Assembly (NCBI GenBank): GCA_963575645.1 | Contig: OY754465.1 | Span: 45,658,401-45,722,400 of the forward strand | Direction of reading: 5' to 3' | DNA: 64,000 nt | Source of the DNA: Xanthostigma xanthostigma | Lineage: Eukaryota > Arthropoda > Insecta > Raphidioptera > Raphidiidae | Made by a program: the position numbers and the translations under genes | In this document: piece by piece, positions 1 to 12,163 of the stretch | Layout of the letters: the number at the start of each line of letters is the position of its first letter | Numbering within the stretch: the first letter of the stretch is position 1 | Notes under the pieces: generated by a model | Seen by the model: only the letters and a program-made list of their open reading frames with translations | Database searches by the model: none | What the model was told of the DNA's origin: nothing

Positions 1-484
1 ACTCATCTGTGGATTAAAAAGAAACAAAGCGTAACAAATGGAATGACCCCCCTTCACTTGAAATGTTGCGTAATTTATGGTTGCCCCCTAACACAAATCA
101 TCATATATCAATTCTATTATCTACCTACTTTAATAATCGGTTTAAATCGTATTTCACAAAATCGCATTTCATAGCATGAACTAATTCACTCTACGGCAGA
201 TTGAAGTAAATACATAGCTTGTTAAATAATTCAGGGTGAAGATTGGAAACGTTAAGAATGGGGTCTACCACTGAACCCGCAAAGAACGGGGTTATTTGTA
301 CGTGCGGCTTTTTCTCTTAACAGATAAATTAACAAGTACTTTCTGCGTTCCTTCAGCTTAGCGTTGTCCGTATTCTTTCAGCGTTCAAACGAGCCATATT
401 GCTCTCTGTCTGTCATTTGGAGAATGTAAGAACAAGGGAGGATTAACTTATATTCTTTTTGAAGTTGTACTTCTTTTGACGCGT
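1..484. other. AT-rich sequence, no gene seen
   Basis: No reading frame resembles a known protein and I recognise no repeat here. A short frame on the minus strand extends in from the next repeat but has no protein-like features. Confidence 0.4.
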
Positions 485-690
485 TATGAAAAAGAGAGTG
501 ATTTTTACGATCCGCGCGCGAACACTGTAACGTAAAAATGACCATGACGAAGTCGCTCGCATAAAGTCTACCAACAGAATAGAGGTAGAGACCATTAACT
601 TGCACTAGTGGACATGCCTTCACTATATAATATATCGTTGAAGTTGTTCTTCGGTTCACTGAGGGGGGAGAGTAGAGTATTATATTTATA
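485..690. repeat. Unclassified repeat family C, copy 1
   Basis: This stretch resembles 46175-46330 and 59440-59650. Shared landmarks are an ACTGTAACG block, AATAGAATAGAGGT-like sequence, GTGGACATGCCTTCAC and TTCGGTTCACTGAGG. No coding potential is conserved among the copies. I do not recognise a class. Confidence 0.6.
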
Positions 691-1204
691 TATCTGGCAG
701 ATTAGTGCTTGGCTATGTATTTATTTATTTTTTTACAAAAACTACGCCCATTTTTACTCTCTTTGTTGCTCATATGGTTTTAAATGGCAACAGACAGAAA
801 AATTAGGTACTATTAGATTGGTATAAAATTGCATTTCTCTTATACAACTTTACGCGCTAGTGCGAAATTGGTCCATTTATCACAGCTATACAGGAATGTA
901 AAGCGGCAATTTTATAATAGGTACCTCGTGAAAAATATTTTGCATTTTCATAAATTCAAACTGTAATGCCAAAAAACGTGTTAATTTAATCATTACATAT
1001 TTTACTAGTAATATTTCATCCGACATCCCCTCAGGAGTAACAATGGAATGTAGAAAGCATTCCAATATTTTATGAGAATTAGTACTTCCAGGAACTCGAG
1101 CTCATACCAGTCGGTTTGTGTATGCCGGCTGGAAGATTCTCTAATACATGCGGAGACGCTGAAGACTTCAGTTGTTTAGTTGTTGAGCGTCTACAATGTA
1201 CAAT
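691..1204. other. Intergenic, with a short family E piece
   Basis: Around 850-870 the motif GCTAGTGCGAAAT matches family E (see 6050-6360 and 37255-37330). Nothing else is recognised. Confidence 0.35.
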
Positions 1205-1265
1205 ATTTAGTAATAATAATAATATAGTTTATTTATTCCGTTGACATAAATGTGTGGAACAAGTC
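1205..1265 (-). repeat. Probable LINE 3' tail (reversed)
   Basis: A run of TAA triplets is followed by TTTATTTATTCCGTTGACAT. The same layout (triplet repeat next to an AATAAA-containing end) is seen in forward orientation at the end of the LINE fragment near 43.1 kb. This suggests a short LINE 3' end on the minus strand. Confidence 0.4.
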
Positions 1266-1356
1266 AGAAAATTATATTGAAATTTATGAATGGAATAGGT
1301 GTACTTAATTAAGAGACACTTGACGGTCCTTTTGAAACAAGATAAGCTATTAATAG

Positions 1357-1940
1357 TGTTACACGTTCTCCCCTAGCTGAGACGATAATGCGTTCTATCG
1401 AATGTTCTTGCAGAGCCACAACAATGACTAGAGGTAGATTTTTCTGTAATGTGCAAGAAATCGCTCGAAGGCAAACACGGCGCGTATAAATACGGCGTGC
1501 GCCACTCAGTGACACAGTCAGTTAGTCATATACAGTATGTTGATACAGCTAACAATCGACAAATGGTTATTACATAAATTATTCAGTGAGTACCGTAAAC
1601 AGTACCTACTGAGGTAACTGCGGAGATAAAAAGATAAATAAACTGTGTAAATAACTAGTATGGAGTGCGGTATTATAGACCATTGATTTCAATTATATAA
1701 AGCTGGTTTAACATAAATAATTTCTTGTATATATAGTTAATAAATAAGTGTGTTAAATAAATTTTGGAGTGTTCCTGTGTAGTAAATATTATGTGTACAT
1801 AGATAGTGACTTGTATTCTTTATTACTTATTCTTTTATTTTATTAGTTATTATTTGTTGTTTTGTTTCTGTTACGTTAGAGATAAGTTATACTATTGTAA
1901 ATAAACATTTTCTACTGCGAACAAGAATATCTTTGTTACA
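1357..1940 (+). mobile_element. Solo LTR, gypsy-like family (sense)
   Basis: This 584-bp sequence starts TGTTACACG and ends TTTGTTACA, with TG...CA ends. It aligns by eye with the LTRs at 9839 and 18352. A TATAAATA box lies at 1485-1492, followed about 20 bases later by a TCAGT initiator, and AATAAA-type signals lie in the 3' half, so this is the transcribed orientation. The flanks are ATAG and AAAG, a 4-bp duplication with one mismatch. No internal gag or pol sequence adjoins it, so it is a solo LTR. Confidence 0.8.
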
Positions 1941-1944
1941 AAAG

Positions 1945-2774
1945 ATTTTACAGTAACATAGAATTGGGCCTTTTACCAAATCGATTTGAATGATTCTTTG
2001 AAATTGTTAACTGATCATTATTCCGTAGAAAATGATAAATATAGTGTCACTAACTTTCGAAAATGTGTTAATATTTTTTTAACACGCGCTAAGCAATTAT
2101 AAATATATAAGCAAATGACTGTTAAAATTTGATATTTCTTAAGCAACGGGTGGAAGAGTATTTTTTGCATAATAAGTATATCGTCAATACGCGTGTAGTA
2201 TCCTCAACATACAATTCCATAACTGAGCGTGGATTAGATACAACCGAAGTAATATGTTTTTAATGCATCAATATTTACGGATTTACGCAGATAACGGATG
2301 ATATAGTAGTATGAGGCCATCTTATTAGACATAAACGTCTTTGCATAGTTTATAGAAATAATTATTATCTACTAACTAACCTAATAGTCTCCTTGATTGT
2401 TATTTACTCAAATGTTTTCAACTAAAATATAAGAAGTGTGGCGGCGATGGTAGGTACTTCTTCACTTCGTTCTAGTACTCCCGTTTCCTCTTCCCCTTTT
2501 CCACATCCGTCCAGAGTTCCCGGTTAGACAGATACTACACAGAGCGAAGCGAAATGCTCAGATACCGGGGTGGTTAAAGTTAATGACGCTCGTGGGAATA
2601 TCGTGTTGTACTCTCAAATTTATACTCGAAATAAATTAAAAGAAACAAATGCGAGAGACCGGAACTCCCGCTTGCCTTTGACAATCGAAATCGAATTCCA
2701 TGGGTATTTGAAAGCTTGACGGTGCGACGCTAAAAATTAGAGGCGCTGAAACGCATCAGAAATCTCTTTCTTGG
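1945..2774. other. Probably single-copy intergenic DNA
   Basis: No repeat seen elsewhere in the window matches this stretch. The part from about 2450 to 2770 is richer in G and C than its surroundings but has no clear reading frame. Confidence 0.35.
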
Positions 2775-2782
2775 GCCTAGAC

Positions 2783-3722
2783 CAGGGGTGGCGAACCTAT
2801 GGCACGCGTGCCACAGGTGACACGTGACAGATTATTGTTGGCACGGTATTGATTGAGGTACAAAAACGAATTAATTAAAAATAGACTAGATGCCGAAAAC
2901 AAGACTATCACCAAATAACAAATACGAAAAAGTTCCATGGCGTATTATCAAAATTATCATTTTTATCTAAGTTTGATTCATTTTACCATTCCAACCCACA
3001 AGTGGGGAATGGTACTGGTTTAGGTCAAAAATCACTTTTCAAAAATTGTACAATATCTTTCCGTTTTGAGGTCCCCCGAATCCAAAAAACATATTTTTGG
3101 AAAAACTCTGTGCGTCTGTTTGTCTGTGAACACGATACACGTCAAACGGATGAGCGGATTGAAACAAAATTTTGGGAGGATGTTTGGTATGCAAATATGA
3201 AGAGCCTTATCGTTTTTGGGGAAAATCGGCGCATGCGCAGAAGACATATATGCTAAAACGGTGTTTTTTATATAATAATGGCATACTTTTCATGACGGCT
3301 TATTATTCTATTAATTTTTCAAGAAAGTTTTCTTAAATTTTTTTTTCTAAACTATATAGTTTAGAAAATATTTTGAAAATAAAAAAAAATTAGCCGCTCT
3401 TTTGTTTTATGAATCTGTCAGATATATTATATTAGTTAGGCATCCTTTGATTAATTTTTACATGACGTGGAACATATTATGTAGGTAACCATGGCAACAA
3501 ATAGTTAATATCATATTGAATACTAGCCATAACCCGCGTCACCTCACGCGATACCAGAAATTTTATATTCTTTATTATAATCAAATGTCAACATTTTTGA
3601 AGTTGGATTGGTCCCGTTGCCCAATTGGCTGGAATTTTTTTGACAGCTTAAATTTCTTTGGTTGCTACATGGCTACATTAAACATTTTTGATAAAAATTG
3701 ACACGTAGATTCGCCACCCCTG
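2783..3722. mobile_element. hAT-like non-autonomous element, split by a family A insertion
   Basis: The left end is CAGGGGTGGCGAACC and the right end is TTCGCCACCCCTG, an inverted repeat of about 13 bp typical of hAT elements. The flanking 8-mers GCCTAGAC and ATTTAGAC agree at five of eight positions, fitting an old 8-bp duplication. A family A element occupies about 2978-3653 and must have inserted later. About 265 bp of hAT sequence remains, with no transposase. Confidence 0.75.
2978..3653 (+). mobile_element. Family A element, copy A1
   Basis: It opens TTTTACCATTCCAACCCACA and carries a small hairpin (ACCATTCC ... GGAATGGT). It ends near CCAATTGGCTGGAATTTTTT. The same sequence recurs at 47794, 51231 and, reversed, 52055. 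Short frames of about 84 codons recur with the DNA, but there is no known domain. The class is unknown. Because it interrupts the hAT element, both flanks are well defined here. Confidence 0.8.
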
Positions 3723-4079
3723 ATTTAGACGATAACTTGATTTTTAATTATCCGAATACTGCGCTTGTATTAAAATATATTAAATTAATTAAAATATAAA
3801 AGAAATATAATTATAATAATAATAATAAAATAATAATAAAAGGAATGTAGAAAATACGCGCTATTTTTGAATTTTCAAAACGCAGCGTGACGTCAGAGTA
3901 AATATCAACAACAGTTTCCATGACAACTGTGTCGCAGTAAGATTATGTCAGTATTTAGAGAAAACAACAAATAAACTTCATTTAAAACATTGACAATTTG
4001 ACATCAAGGTTGACATGCATCATATATCATGACGTCACATAAGCTCGCCAACATGGACGATTGTTTAAGCCAAGAGATA
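3723..4079. other. AT-rich intergenic DNA with a short TAA-rich tract
   Basis: A TAATAATAA-rich run lies at about 3811-3840. The sequence TGACGTCA-like GTGACGTCAG occurs near 3888. No gene is seen. Confidence 0.35.
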
Positions 4080-4262
4080 TTCGTATGCTTGCCATAAGTG
4101 AAAGTGTCCTCAGTTGAGAGAGAGAACGCTGCAGAAAACCCAGAAAACCAGATATTTGTTTACTCAAATCAGCATTGTTTTGTATCATTAGTTACCATAG
4201 AGATGAGTTGCAGACACTTTCCCGGCTCACTCGCGTACTCTAGTCTCATATCTCTACGGTTT
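4080..4262. mobile_element. Family D MITE, partial copy
   Basis: Closely matches the better-preserved copy at 27316-27543, including CTTGCCATAAGTGAAAGTG and GCGTACTCTAGTCTCATATC. The left terminal repeat is lost or diverged, so this copy is incomplete. Confidence 0.7.
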
Positions 4263-4389
4263 AAACTGTCTATTTTTAAATGTGAAATTTAATTTTTTTT
4301 TCTTATGATAATATTACAATTTTAAATGATTATCAATGTTTTCCAGTATTATGGTTGACTAAATAATCTATTAAAAATATAAAAAAATA

Positions 4390-4680
4390 AATGCATATGA
4401 CCTATTATGAGAACTCTTGCATACAGCATAGTCCGACCGCTAGGCTGTCAGATATAGCCATGGTACACAGTTCGGGTGGGCCATCTGAACTCATTGCAAA
4501 ATTATACACGTGCTTGGTAAACTTACCGCGACCTATGTCGGTGTATAGGGACAACAGTTTTCCAATAGCAAAGCGGGAAAAATCTTCGAGCCTCGCTTCC
4601 CCGTGATGGACGAACTATTTACAAGTTTGTACGGAACCCTCGGTGCGCGAGTCCGACTCACACTTGTCCGTTTTTTTTTC
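4390..4680 (+). repeat. Dispersed repeat of lepidopteran type
   Basis: The 3' part contains ACGGAACCCTCGGTGCGCGA followed by GTCCGACTCACACTTGTCCG and a T run. I recall this block as common in moth and butterfly genomes, but could not search it. The T run would suit a Pol III terminator or the start of a reversed poly-A tail. Confidence 0.5.
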
Positions 4681-5045
4681 TCATAGCAAGCATGGAAAAC
4701 ATATCCGGTTCTAATACTTAAATCCAGCTGAGACCACGCAATAGACTCCGCAAGCCGGATCGGATTAGATTTCAGTTTGTTTAATCCACAGCAAAATCTG
4801 TAACGTTTTGGGATTTTTTAGGACAAGCGTTCATTTATATTTGAACGAACATATTCAAACAGCGTTTGCATTAATATAATGCTTGTAATAACAATTACAT
4901 TCTATTGCCGACAGACTACCAGCGTATATTCAACCCGCATTGGAAACAAAACTTTCAACGAATAAAGTTTGTATTCACATATTATCACGTAGGTACATTG
5001 ATAAAGACCTTGTCTCATTCGAACTGTGAATTCGAACTATGAATC
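4681..5045. other. Intergenic, nothing recognised
   Basis: AT-rich sequence without a repeat match or plausible reading frame. Confidence 0.35.
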
Positions 5046-5049
5046 ATTC

Positions 5050-5395
5050 CATACTATATACTAATATATAAAGCTGAAGAGTTTGTTTGTTTGGTTGAAC
5101 GCGCTAATCTCAGGAATTACTGGTTCGAATTAAACATGTTTTTTGTTGGATAGCCCATTTATCAAGGAAGACTATAGGCTATATAATATCACGCTACGGC
5201 CAATAGGAGCGGAGCAGCAATGAAAAATGTTGCAAAATGGAATTCAAAATTTGTCCGTCCGACTAAAACTTTTAAACGGTAACTCCAATCATCTTGAACT
5301 TTGAACACAACATTCACCTCGGAAAACTAAGATGAATTGCGTACTCATGTCCCTCCCCCCACATTCGTTCGGGTGAAACCTGGCGGGACCGCTAG
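5050..5395 (+). mobile_element. Helitron-like element H1, short form
   Basis: The left end is near TACTAATATATAAAGCTGAA, followed by GTTTGTTTGTTTG. The right end is GGCGGGACCGCTAG followed by T, with a short inverted sequence just before it (GGGTGAAACCTGGC). These ends match H2 (54431) and H3 (62920). It lacks the roughly 300-bp block with a tRNA-like sequence found in those two copies: here GTCCGTCCGACT runs straight into AAAACTTTTAAACGG. Confidence 0.7.
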
Positions 5396-5452
5396 TACGT
5401 TATATACCTAAATCAGTTTTAACTACATTATTTTTTTGAGCACTATTTGATT

Positions 5453-6015
5453 TGTCATTCCAACACCATAAGTGGGAAATGGTAGGTACTTATTTAGGTA
5501 AAAATCCACCTTTCAAATTTTACAATATTTTTTCGTTTTGAGGTCACCCGAATCCAAAAAAACATATTTTTGGATGACAATTTGGGAGGAAGTTTGATAT
5601 GCAAATATGAAGAGCCTTATTGTTTTTGGAGAAAATCAGCACATGCGTATAAAAGATGTATACTATAATGCCAAAACGGTTTTTTATTCTATTTATTTTT
5701 TCAAGAAAGTTTTGTTGAACATTTTTTTCTAATATTTATAGTTTCCGAAATATTTTGAAAAAAACAATCAGCTGCTCTTTTGTTCTGTAGATCTGTCAGA
5801 AAGAAATTAGGTAAGCATGCTTTGGTTAATTTCTATATATTACGTAAAGCATATTTTGCAGGTAACCATGCAAAAGAATAGCATAATATATAATATTTAA
5901 TACTAGCCATTACCCGCGTCATCGCGCATGTGATAACACTATTTTCTTTATTATACTATATAAAATGTCACTATTTTTGAAGTTTGAATGGTTTGAATGC
6001 CAAGAGTTTTTTATC
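5453..6015 (+). mobile_element. Family A element, copy A2, internally deleted
   Basis: Starts TTGTCATTCCAACACCATAA and ends near GAAGTTTGAATGG. Compared with A1, part of the section around the TGTGCGTCTG block is missing. More diverged than A7 or A8. Confidence 0.7.
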
Positions 6016-6049
6016 TAATGTAATCCAAATACTAGCATCATATGCAATA

Positions 6050-6360
6050 GAAGGTTATATTTGTAGTGCGTGATGACGTATAGATATTATGGCAAAAGTG
6101 ACATAATTTTAAAAACGAAAAAGCGAGTTTAAGTCACATGAGCCAAAATATCCTCATTCCTCACGCACTACTTGTAGTATTTTTTGAATGTATCCTGTAT
6201 AAAATAGCTGATTTTCACATGATTAAAAAAAAAACATTTAACAGTTCAATTTTGAGTAAGTTCACTTCCAGTTGTGGGATACGCTTTTCATATACTTTTA
6301 CTATGGAAGTGGTATTACGACTACATTTAGCATTTCTTTTGTTTTCCATTACACACTAGT
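6050..6360. repeat. Family E repeat
   Basis: The right part (GGAAGTGGTATTACGACTAC to CACTAGTGCGAAATAAATCA) matches, reversed, the sequence at 37255-37330, and a scrap lies near 850. No gene is seen; class unknown. Confidence 0.5.
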
Positions 6361-7540
6361 GCGAAATAAATCATTTTACTACCGCCGTAAAGGCATGAAA
6401 AGTAGCTATATCACTTATTTATAAGGTGCATCCAATATAAATACTTATTAAAAAAACACTTTTGCTGTTAAATTAATATACTTTTTTAAATAATGGTGTT
6501 GAATTTTTACAAGAGCCAAGTTATAATCCAACGCATACACAAAGCAAGAGTCACGTGCTGTCATCTAACGAAATACTAGTAACTAAACTAGTTACTAAAT
6601 TTCGCCCAGTTATCTAGATGTCGCCTGCTACTAAAGCGCATGTTTAATTCAACGCACACAAATGTAACGTCCTCCCATAAAAGTGTCGCGCCAATTGTAC
6701 GGTTTTACTCCCAACCAGACGCGCCATTAGATGCTTTACATCAAAAAGAAGGAAAGACGTATTTCGTTCTATCGTAATATTAATGAAAGTTGTAAAAGCT
6801 TGCTTAAAATATAGGTACCTTTTACTATAGTTTTTGAGCCACCTATAAATTCGTGTCCCACATTTTACAGCTTTTTGGAAGCAATATTTGTCAAAATAAT
6901 ATTATTCTTTATACTTAAACGAACTCTCATCTTTTCTGAACGAAGTTTTTTTCGTCTACTAGAGGAATATAGATAATCAAATAACTGGAAAGGTACAGGA
7001 ATCTTATTGTGCATGGGTTTTCAAAAGATTACTCTGCATTCAAGATGTTCGAAATAATTGAAATACAGTATGTCTACACACACATGTGAATTCGTGTAAA
7101 CATAATACATGTATATACATAAAATATACCGTTTTCTATAAATCTATGTCCATAATGTACCTACTGGGTGTTTCCGATTTTGTTTTCTCTTTAGTAGAAT
7201 AATGACTTTGAGACGACTTTCAGCCTTAAATCTAGCTTGAAGAATGTTATTTGTTTTCAATTTCCATTATTTTACAGATGATATAGTCTTAAATCTAGAC
7301 TTAAAGCTTAAAATCGAGTTATTTGTTGTAAACATAAAGATTGAAAACACATTTAAAATATTTTTAATATGACTGATTTTACAAATAGATAGCCATAGTT
7401 TGTTATAACGAGACAAAAGTGTTTCGCTCACGATCTTCCGCTATTAATTAACGGTGTAACATCCGTTAATATGCAGATTAAGTAGATAAAGTGTAGATAT
7501 CTTGCTACTATCTTGCTACTTTAATGCATAACGTACCTAT
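6361..7540. other. Intergenic, with a short shared repeat
   Basis: About 6660-6760 shares GCGCCAATTGTACGGTTTTA and a CATTAGATG-TTTCACATC-like block with 60650-60810 and about 14660-14710. The rest is AT-rich and unrecognised. Confidence 0.35.
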
Positions 7541-7544
7541 TCCG

Positions 7545-7720
7545 TATTCTAACGGTAACATATATACGGTGAAACCGTATAGGCTCTGCTGCTGTTGTCG
7601 CCGCCAAGCTGAACACTGTCCCCTGAGACAAGAGCGTGATACGGTAGAGCCGAAAGCTCCACTGCTGTTGTCGCTGCCGTGTTTCATCTCAATCGTGCGC
7701 CAAGTCGCAGATAGCGACTA
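7545..7720 (-). repeat. GC-richer dispersed repeat, reversed copy
   Basis: Contains AGAGCCGAAAGCTCCACTGC and TGTTGTCGCTGCCGTGTTTC, matching the reverse complement of parts of 28970-29310. No coding frame is conserved. Confidence 0.5.
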
Positions 7721-7779
7721 GTTAATAAGTAAATATTGAGGCAGATAATTAACAGGATATAGTATAAATGTGTGTGAAA

Positions 7780-8304
7780 TAGGGTTGGGTAACTCAGATC
7801 TGAACCGGTTCAAAGAGCCGGCTCCGACAGAAGATCCGTGAGAGCCGGCTCACGTTTTTATGAGCCGACGGCTCAACGGATCCGCATAACTCAGTGAAAC
7901 ACTTAACACATAGAAGCACTGTCAGCTCAAATGACTCATGTATCATAATATGTCTGGCTATGGTACACAGACACACTACGCACAGGCGGATATACAGCTT
8001 ATTACAATATTTTACTTAAGTCACAACTACTTAAGGTATTGTATTGCATATTGTAATATGCTTTCTGTAACATAGCAAGTAGCAGTCTGTAAAACCCCGC
8101 CTTATAATATGTGAGTCAGTCGCTGGCATAATAGGTGATATGATTGACTTGACTCAACTAACTCAGTTGGCTCAGTGGCTCAGTTGACTCGAATAACATA
8201 TTCAGAACTCGGCTCTTTTTGAACCGGTTCAGGGAGCCGGCTCATATACGGGATCCAGATGCAAAGACGCATATCACAAAAAAGACCTGTTTATCACATC
8301 TCTA
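7780..8304. mobile_element. hAT-like non-autonomous element, perfect 8-bp duplication
   Basis: The ends are TAGGGTTGGGTAA on the left and ATCACATCTCTA on the right, so short inverted repeats of the form TAGRG. Both sides carry GTGTGAAA (7772-7779 and 8305-8312), an exact 8-bp target duplication. Inside are repeated GAACCGGTTC and GAGCCGGCTC palindromes near both ends. Length 525 bp; no transposase. Confidence 0.85.
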
Positions 8305-8312
8305 GTGTGAAA

Positions 8313-9834
8313 TAGTAACAATTTTATAGGACTCTCGGTAAGAATAAACCTCTATAACACGTATTCACGTACAAAAGCTGTGTATCAGTATAGTAAGCTC
8401 AGAAAATAACGTAGGTCTCGCAGGTGAACCGTGCGGTAGTCCTGAATAAATATGTGTCTACCTGATTGTTCATACAGTGTACGTTATTTTAGTGAAAATA
8501 GATAGAACAGTAGAAACGCAAAAGTAGGGATTAAACTTTCACTCTTCGGACTCTTTGTTTGAAATTTACGTCCTTTATTTACAATCTATCGACGCTACTT
8601 TTTAGCATACTGAGCGACTAAAATTATGACCTGTGTCCATGTGCAATTTGTTTGTTTATTAATAATAATAACGTATAAATGAAATTGATTCTGATTCTAT
8701 TATTTTTATCTGTTTGGTTGTCTTTTTTCAATTTTTTTATATAATATCGTAGATTTTCACGTTATTCACTGATTTCTATGGAAATACTTACTAAATAATA
8801 AAAAAAAAATACTGACCTATTTTAATCAAAATTCCCGTTATATTTTCGGATTGGTTAGTCCCTCCTCGACAAGTTATGGTAGAGAATATTACTTGTTAAA
8901 ACTAAACACATTATTGTAACAAATTAATAATAATTTTAAATTTACAATTTCATTCATAAAAGTGACGTTGAATAGTTAATATCAGGAAAAAAAATTAGAG
9001 ACATTTTAACATTTACATCTATTTTTATAGTTATGTATTATTTTCTTTTAAAAACAATTAACAAAAATACTATTCTAAACCGCATTTAGTAAGTTTAGAC
9101 AAAATTTATTATTTTTACATACTATGTATTTTTGTTATAAACTTTTAAAAACATTTTTCTTGTAATTCTCAATAGAGTTCCGAAGATGGCAAAAAAAATT
9201 GTCGACACGTCAGCATAATAAATGCAATTTCTACCATAGTATTGCTTTTTTTCTGATCCTATATGCTATGAAGAAATTCTTCATCATAACATCATAATCA
9301 ACCAAGGATCATATTCATCTCTTCGTTGAGATAACTTTTCTTCATTTAAAAAACGTACTACCGAATAGTACGTTTTGTAGTCGGTTAAAAATATGACGCA
9401 GTAAATATAAAATGTCGTTGAAATGTTGTTTTATGAGATTTTGGCACAATTATAGCTTGATGTCAGATTGGGTATAACTATACTATGCTAAAGGCTCTGA
9501 AAATATTAAAAAATCGCAGTATATTAATAAAGACTGTAATACATCTTTCAACAACATTTTGGAAATCTGTCCGAAAATAACTGCCCCCTCCCCTACTATT
9601 GTCCTTTTAACATGGTAGCTAAAAAAATAACAAAAAATACACGTAAATTTAAAACTTGTTCGCAGAAATCAATGGAAACATACTTAGCTAAATTTTTTTT
9701 AGCTCCTTCCAAAATGTGTTTAACTGGTTGTACTACTGATTAAAACTATTAGTTTGGGGAAATAAATAGCTTTATTTCATTCATAAACTTTAGTGCGGGG
9801 GGGGGCCCTACAAAAACTATTGACGGTTCTGATA
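8313..9834. other. AT-rich intergenic DNA
   Basis: Contains A and T runs, a small inverted repeat near 9345-9378 (AACGTACTAC ... GTACGTTTTGTAGT) and a 12-G-type run near 9797. No gene recognised. Confidence 0.35.
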
Positions 9835-9838
9835 ATAT

Positions 9839-10659
9839 TGTTGCGCACGCCACTGCTTTCTGTCGAATGTTCTAGAAGACAACAGCAATGAACGCAGGTG
9901 TAAGGGTTTTTGTGGCGGCTGGAAGCCAATCCCAAACTTGTAACAACAAGTTATTCAGGTATGAAGGGACATGAAGATTCTAGAAAACGCTGGAAAACGT
10001 ACCCAGCACACATATAAATACGACCAGGCAAGCTCGGGCAGTCAGATTTCGTGTGAGTTCATAGGGCAAACGTACAGTGGGTTACAAATAGCTGTGACAT
10101 AAATTATTCAGTCGGTGCAGTATACTGAGGTAACTGTAGAGATAGCAGATAAATAAACTGTGTAAATACTGGTGCGGAGTGCGGTTTAATAGACCATTGA
10201 TTTCGATTATGTAAAATCTGGTTTAACATAAATACCCTCTTGTATATAGTTAATAGTCAAGTGTGCTAAATAAAGTTTGGTGTGTTTATGTGTTGTAAAT
10301 ATTTTGTGTACATAATTAGTGAATTTATGTTCTTCATTACTTGTTCTTTTATTTTATTAGTCAGAATTTATTAGTTTTGTTTCTGTTACATTAGAGAAGT
10401 ACTTTTCGTTTGTATGTGTAACTGTTTTGCTAAACGTTTGTTATTGTAAATAAATAAGGCTCGTTCGAAGCAGCCGCGAACGGTACTAAAACCGTACACA
10501 GTCTTGTTACTGCGCAAGACAAATTTGCGCAATGGCTCAAAAATCGATCCTGCGCACGACAGTCTTGCGCAGTAACAAGACTGTACGGTTTTGTTACCGT
10601 TCACGGCTGCTTGGAACGAACTTATAGTTTTTACTACGAACTAGAACAGTTTTGTTACA
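9839..10659 (+). mobile_element. Solo LTR, gypsy-like family (sense), with a nested element
   Basis: Starts TGTTGCGCACGCC and ends GTTTTGTTACA. The 4-bp duplication ATAT lies at 9835-9838 and 10660-10663. TATAAATA at 10013-10020 is followed by a TCAG initiator near 10043, so this is the transcribed orientation. Without the nested 167-bp inverted-repeat element at 10457-10623 the LTR is about 650 bp, in line with its relatives. Confidence 0.88.
10457..10623. mobile_element. Inverted-repeat MITE inside the solo LTR
   Basis: About 65-bp arms face each other: AGGCTCGTTCGAAGCAGCCG on the left pairs with CGGCTGCTTGGAACGAACTT on the right. The flanks suggest a 3-bp duplication, ATA (10454-10456 and 10624-10626). 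Related LTRs are uninterrupted at this place (GTAAATAAATA ... ACGAACTAG), which shows the insertion is secondary. No coding capacity. Confidence 0.8.
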
Positions 10660-10663
10660 ATAT

Positions 10664-11664
10664 ATGTTAATAATAATCTAGAATCTAGATCTTTATTTAC
10701 AAAATACAATCCATTGAAAGTCTCTTTTAACTACGTCCAAGGAATTGGTAAATTCTTGTCGTTATAGCCGGAAGTCGTTACATCTGAACGTGCGTTTTAT
10801 TATACTTAAAGATAATTATTTAAAGATAATGTACGTACTACAAAAAATAAAAACGTAAGTAGGTATGTAGTATTTATCGTCATATTATGCAAATCTTTAA
10901 AAAAATTAACTGCGACGGTTAACAGTCGACGACGTTCAAACTTTCTTGAGTTTTATCGTGCTTAAGATGTTAAAGCTCGATAACTCAGATATTAATCCTG
11001 AAAAAGACATAAAACTAGGATATTAAGTGCACCAGGAACGCAGGAATGAATAATGTCGGTGTACCCATATATTTAATAACTTCTATATTGCTAGTGGCCA
11101 TAAGTGAGATAGCAAATTACTGTTTTTCTATCTTTTTCTTTTTACTTGACTCGTTGTGTCGCGTCTGTAGTGGGGCAATTAGTAAGTGGAATAGAGCAAG
11201 CCACCTCACTTTCGCAGCTTAGTTCCATGTGCAAACTGACGCGCATCCAACTCACGGACATGCGCATAAGACTCAGAGTATAATAAGTGAGACAGACGTA
11301 TAAATGTCTGCACCGTAGAGTTTAAGTCTTTCTCCCGATCTTTGCTAGCAGTATAGAGGGTATATTAAATATGTGGGTATACCAGACCCTTGAGTCCCAT
11401 ATAGACGAACCAATAGGAGCGTTAGCCATTGTCTGACGTCTTACTAGACCATATGACGTTATTTCCGGTCTGATTTAGAGCTCAGCAGGACGTAACAAGC
11501 GACTTCGTTGTTATAACCGGCGAGTCAACACGACTATTAAAAGCATTGGCGCATATAGAAAGTCAGTTCTTGATTTCGCACCTGATTTTACTGTTGGACG
11601 TTGGTAAACTTTTCAACACAATTCGGACTCGCTTCTCCGTTTATATATATATAGGTATATAAAA
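10664..11664. other. Intergenic, nothing recognised
   Basis: Unique-looking sequence. The part from 11150 to 11560 is less AT-rich than its surroundings. A short TA run lies near 11641-11660. Confidence 0.35.
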
Positions 11665-12163
11665 AAACACAATTGGACGATAACATCCATTCCAACTTCA
11701 AAAGTTCTAACTATAAGGTATATCTAATAAATAAAATTTCTGTTAACGCGTGTGATGTCGCGGGTAGTGACTAGTATTAAGTATTATGGTATTTGCTTTT
11801 TGTTCCCATCGTTACTTATGGTTTCATATGTAAAAATTAACCAAAGCGTGCTAACTCTTTCTTTTTGACAGAACAATCAATTCGCACACCAAAAGTTTGG
11901 TTGGATTTTTATTATCGAAAAATTTATGAAACTATAAGACTTACAAAAAAATTTATTTCACAAAACTTTCTTGCAAAAATGAATAAAATAATATACTGCA
12001 GTGAATAGCGTACCGTTATTACAGAAAAAAAAAACAATTTCATAACAAAAATATCTTCTGCGCATTCCAAAAAATAGCAGGGTTCTTCCCATTTACATGT
12101 TAAACATTCTGCAAAAATTTGATTTTGATCCTCTCAGTCTTTTGAGCTGTACCGCGCTCCCAG
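11665..12163 (-). mobile_element. Family A element, reversed, cut by an LTR
   Basis: Reads, on the minus strand, the second part of family A: CATTCCAACTTCAAAAG is its 3' end, and TTCTGCGCAT sits near 12057. It stops at the LTR at 12164. A forward family A segment starts on the other side of that LTR, so the two are head to head. Confidence 0.7.

Noticed and set aside
3002..3256. Small protein of about 84-91 residues shared by family A copies
   Set aside because: The frame is shared because the DNA is; it is interrupted in the 47794 copy and deleted in A2, and shows no domain.
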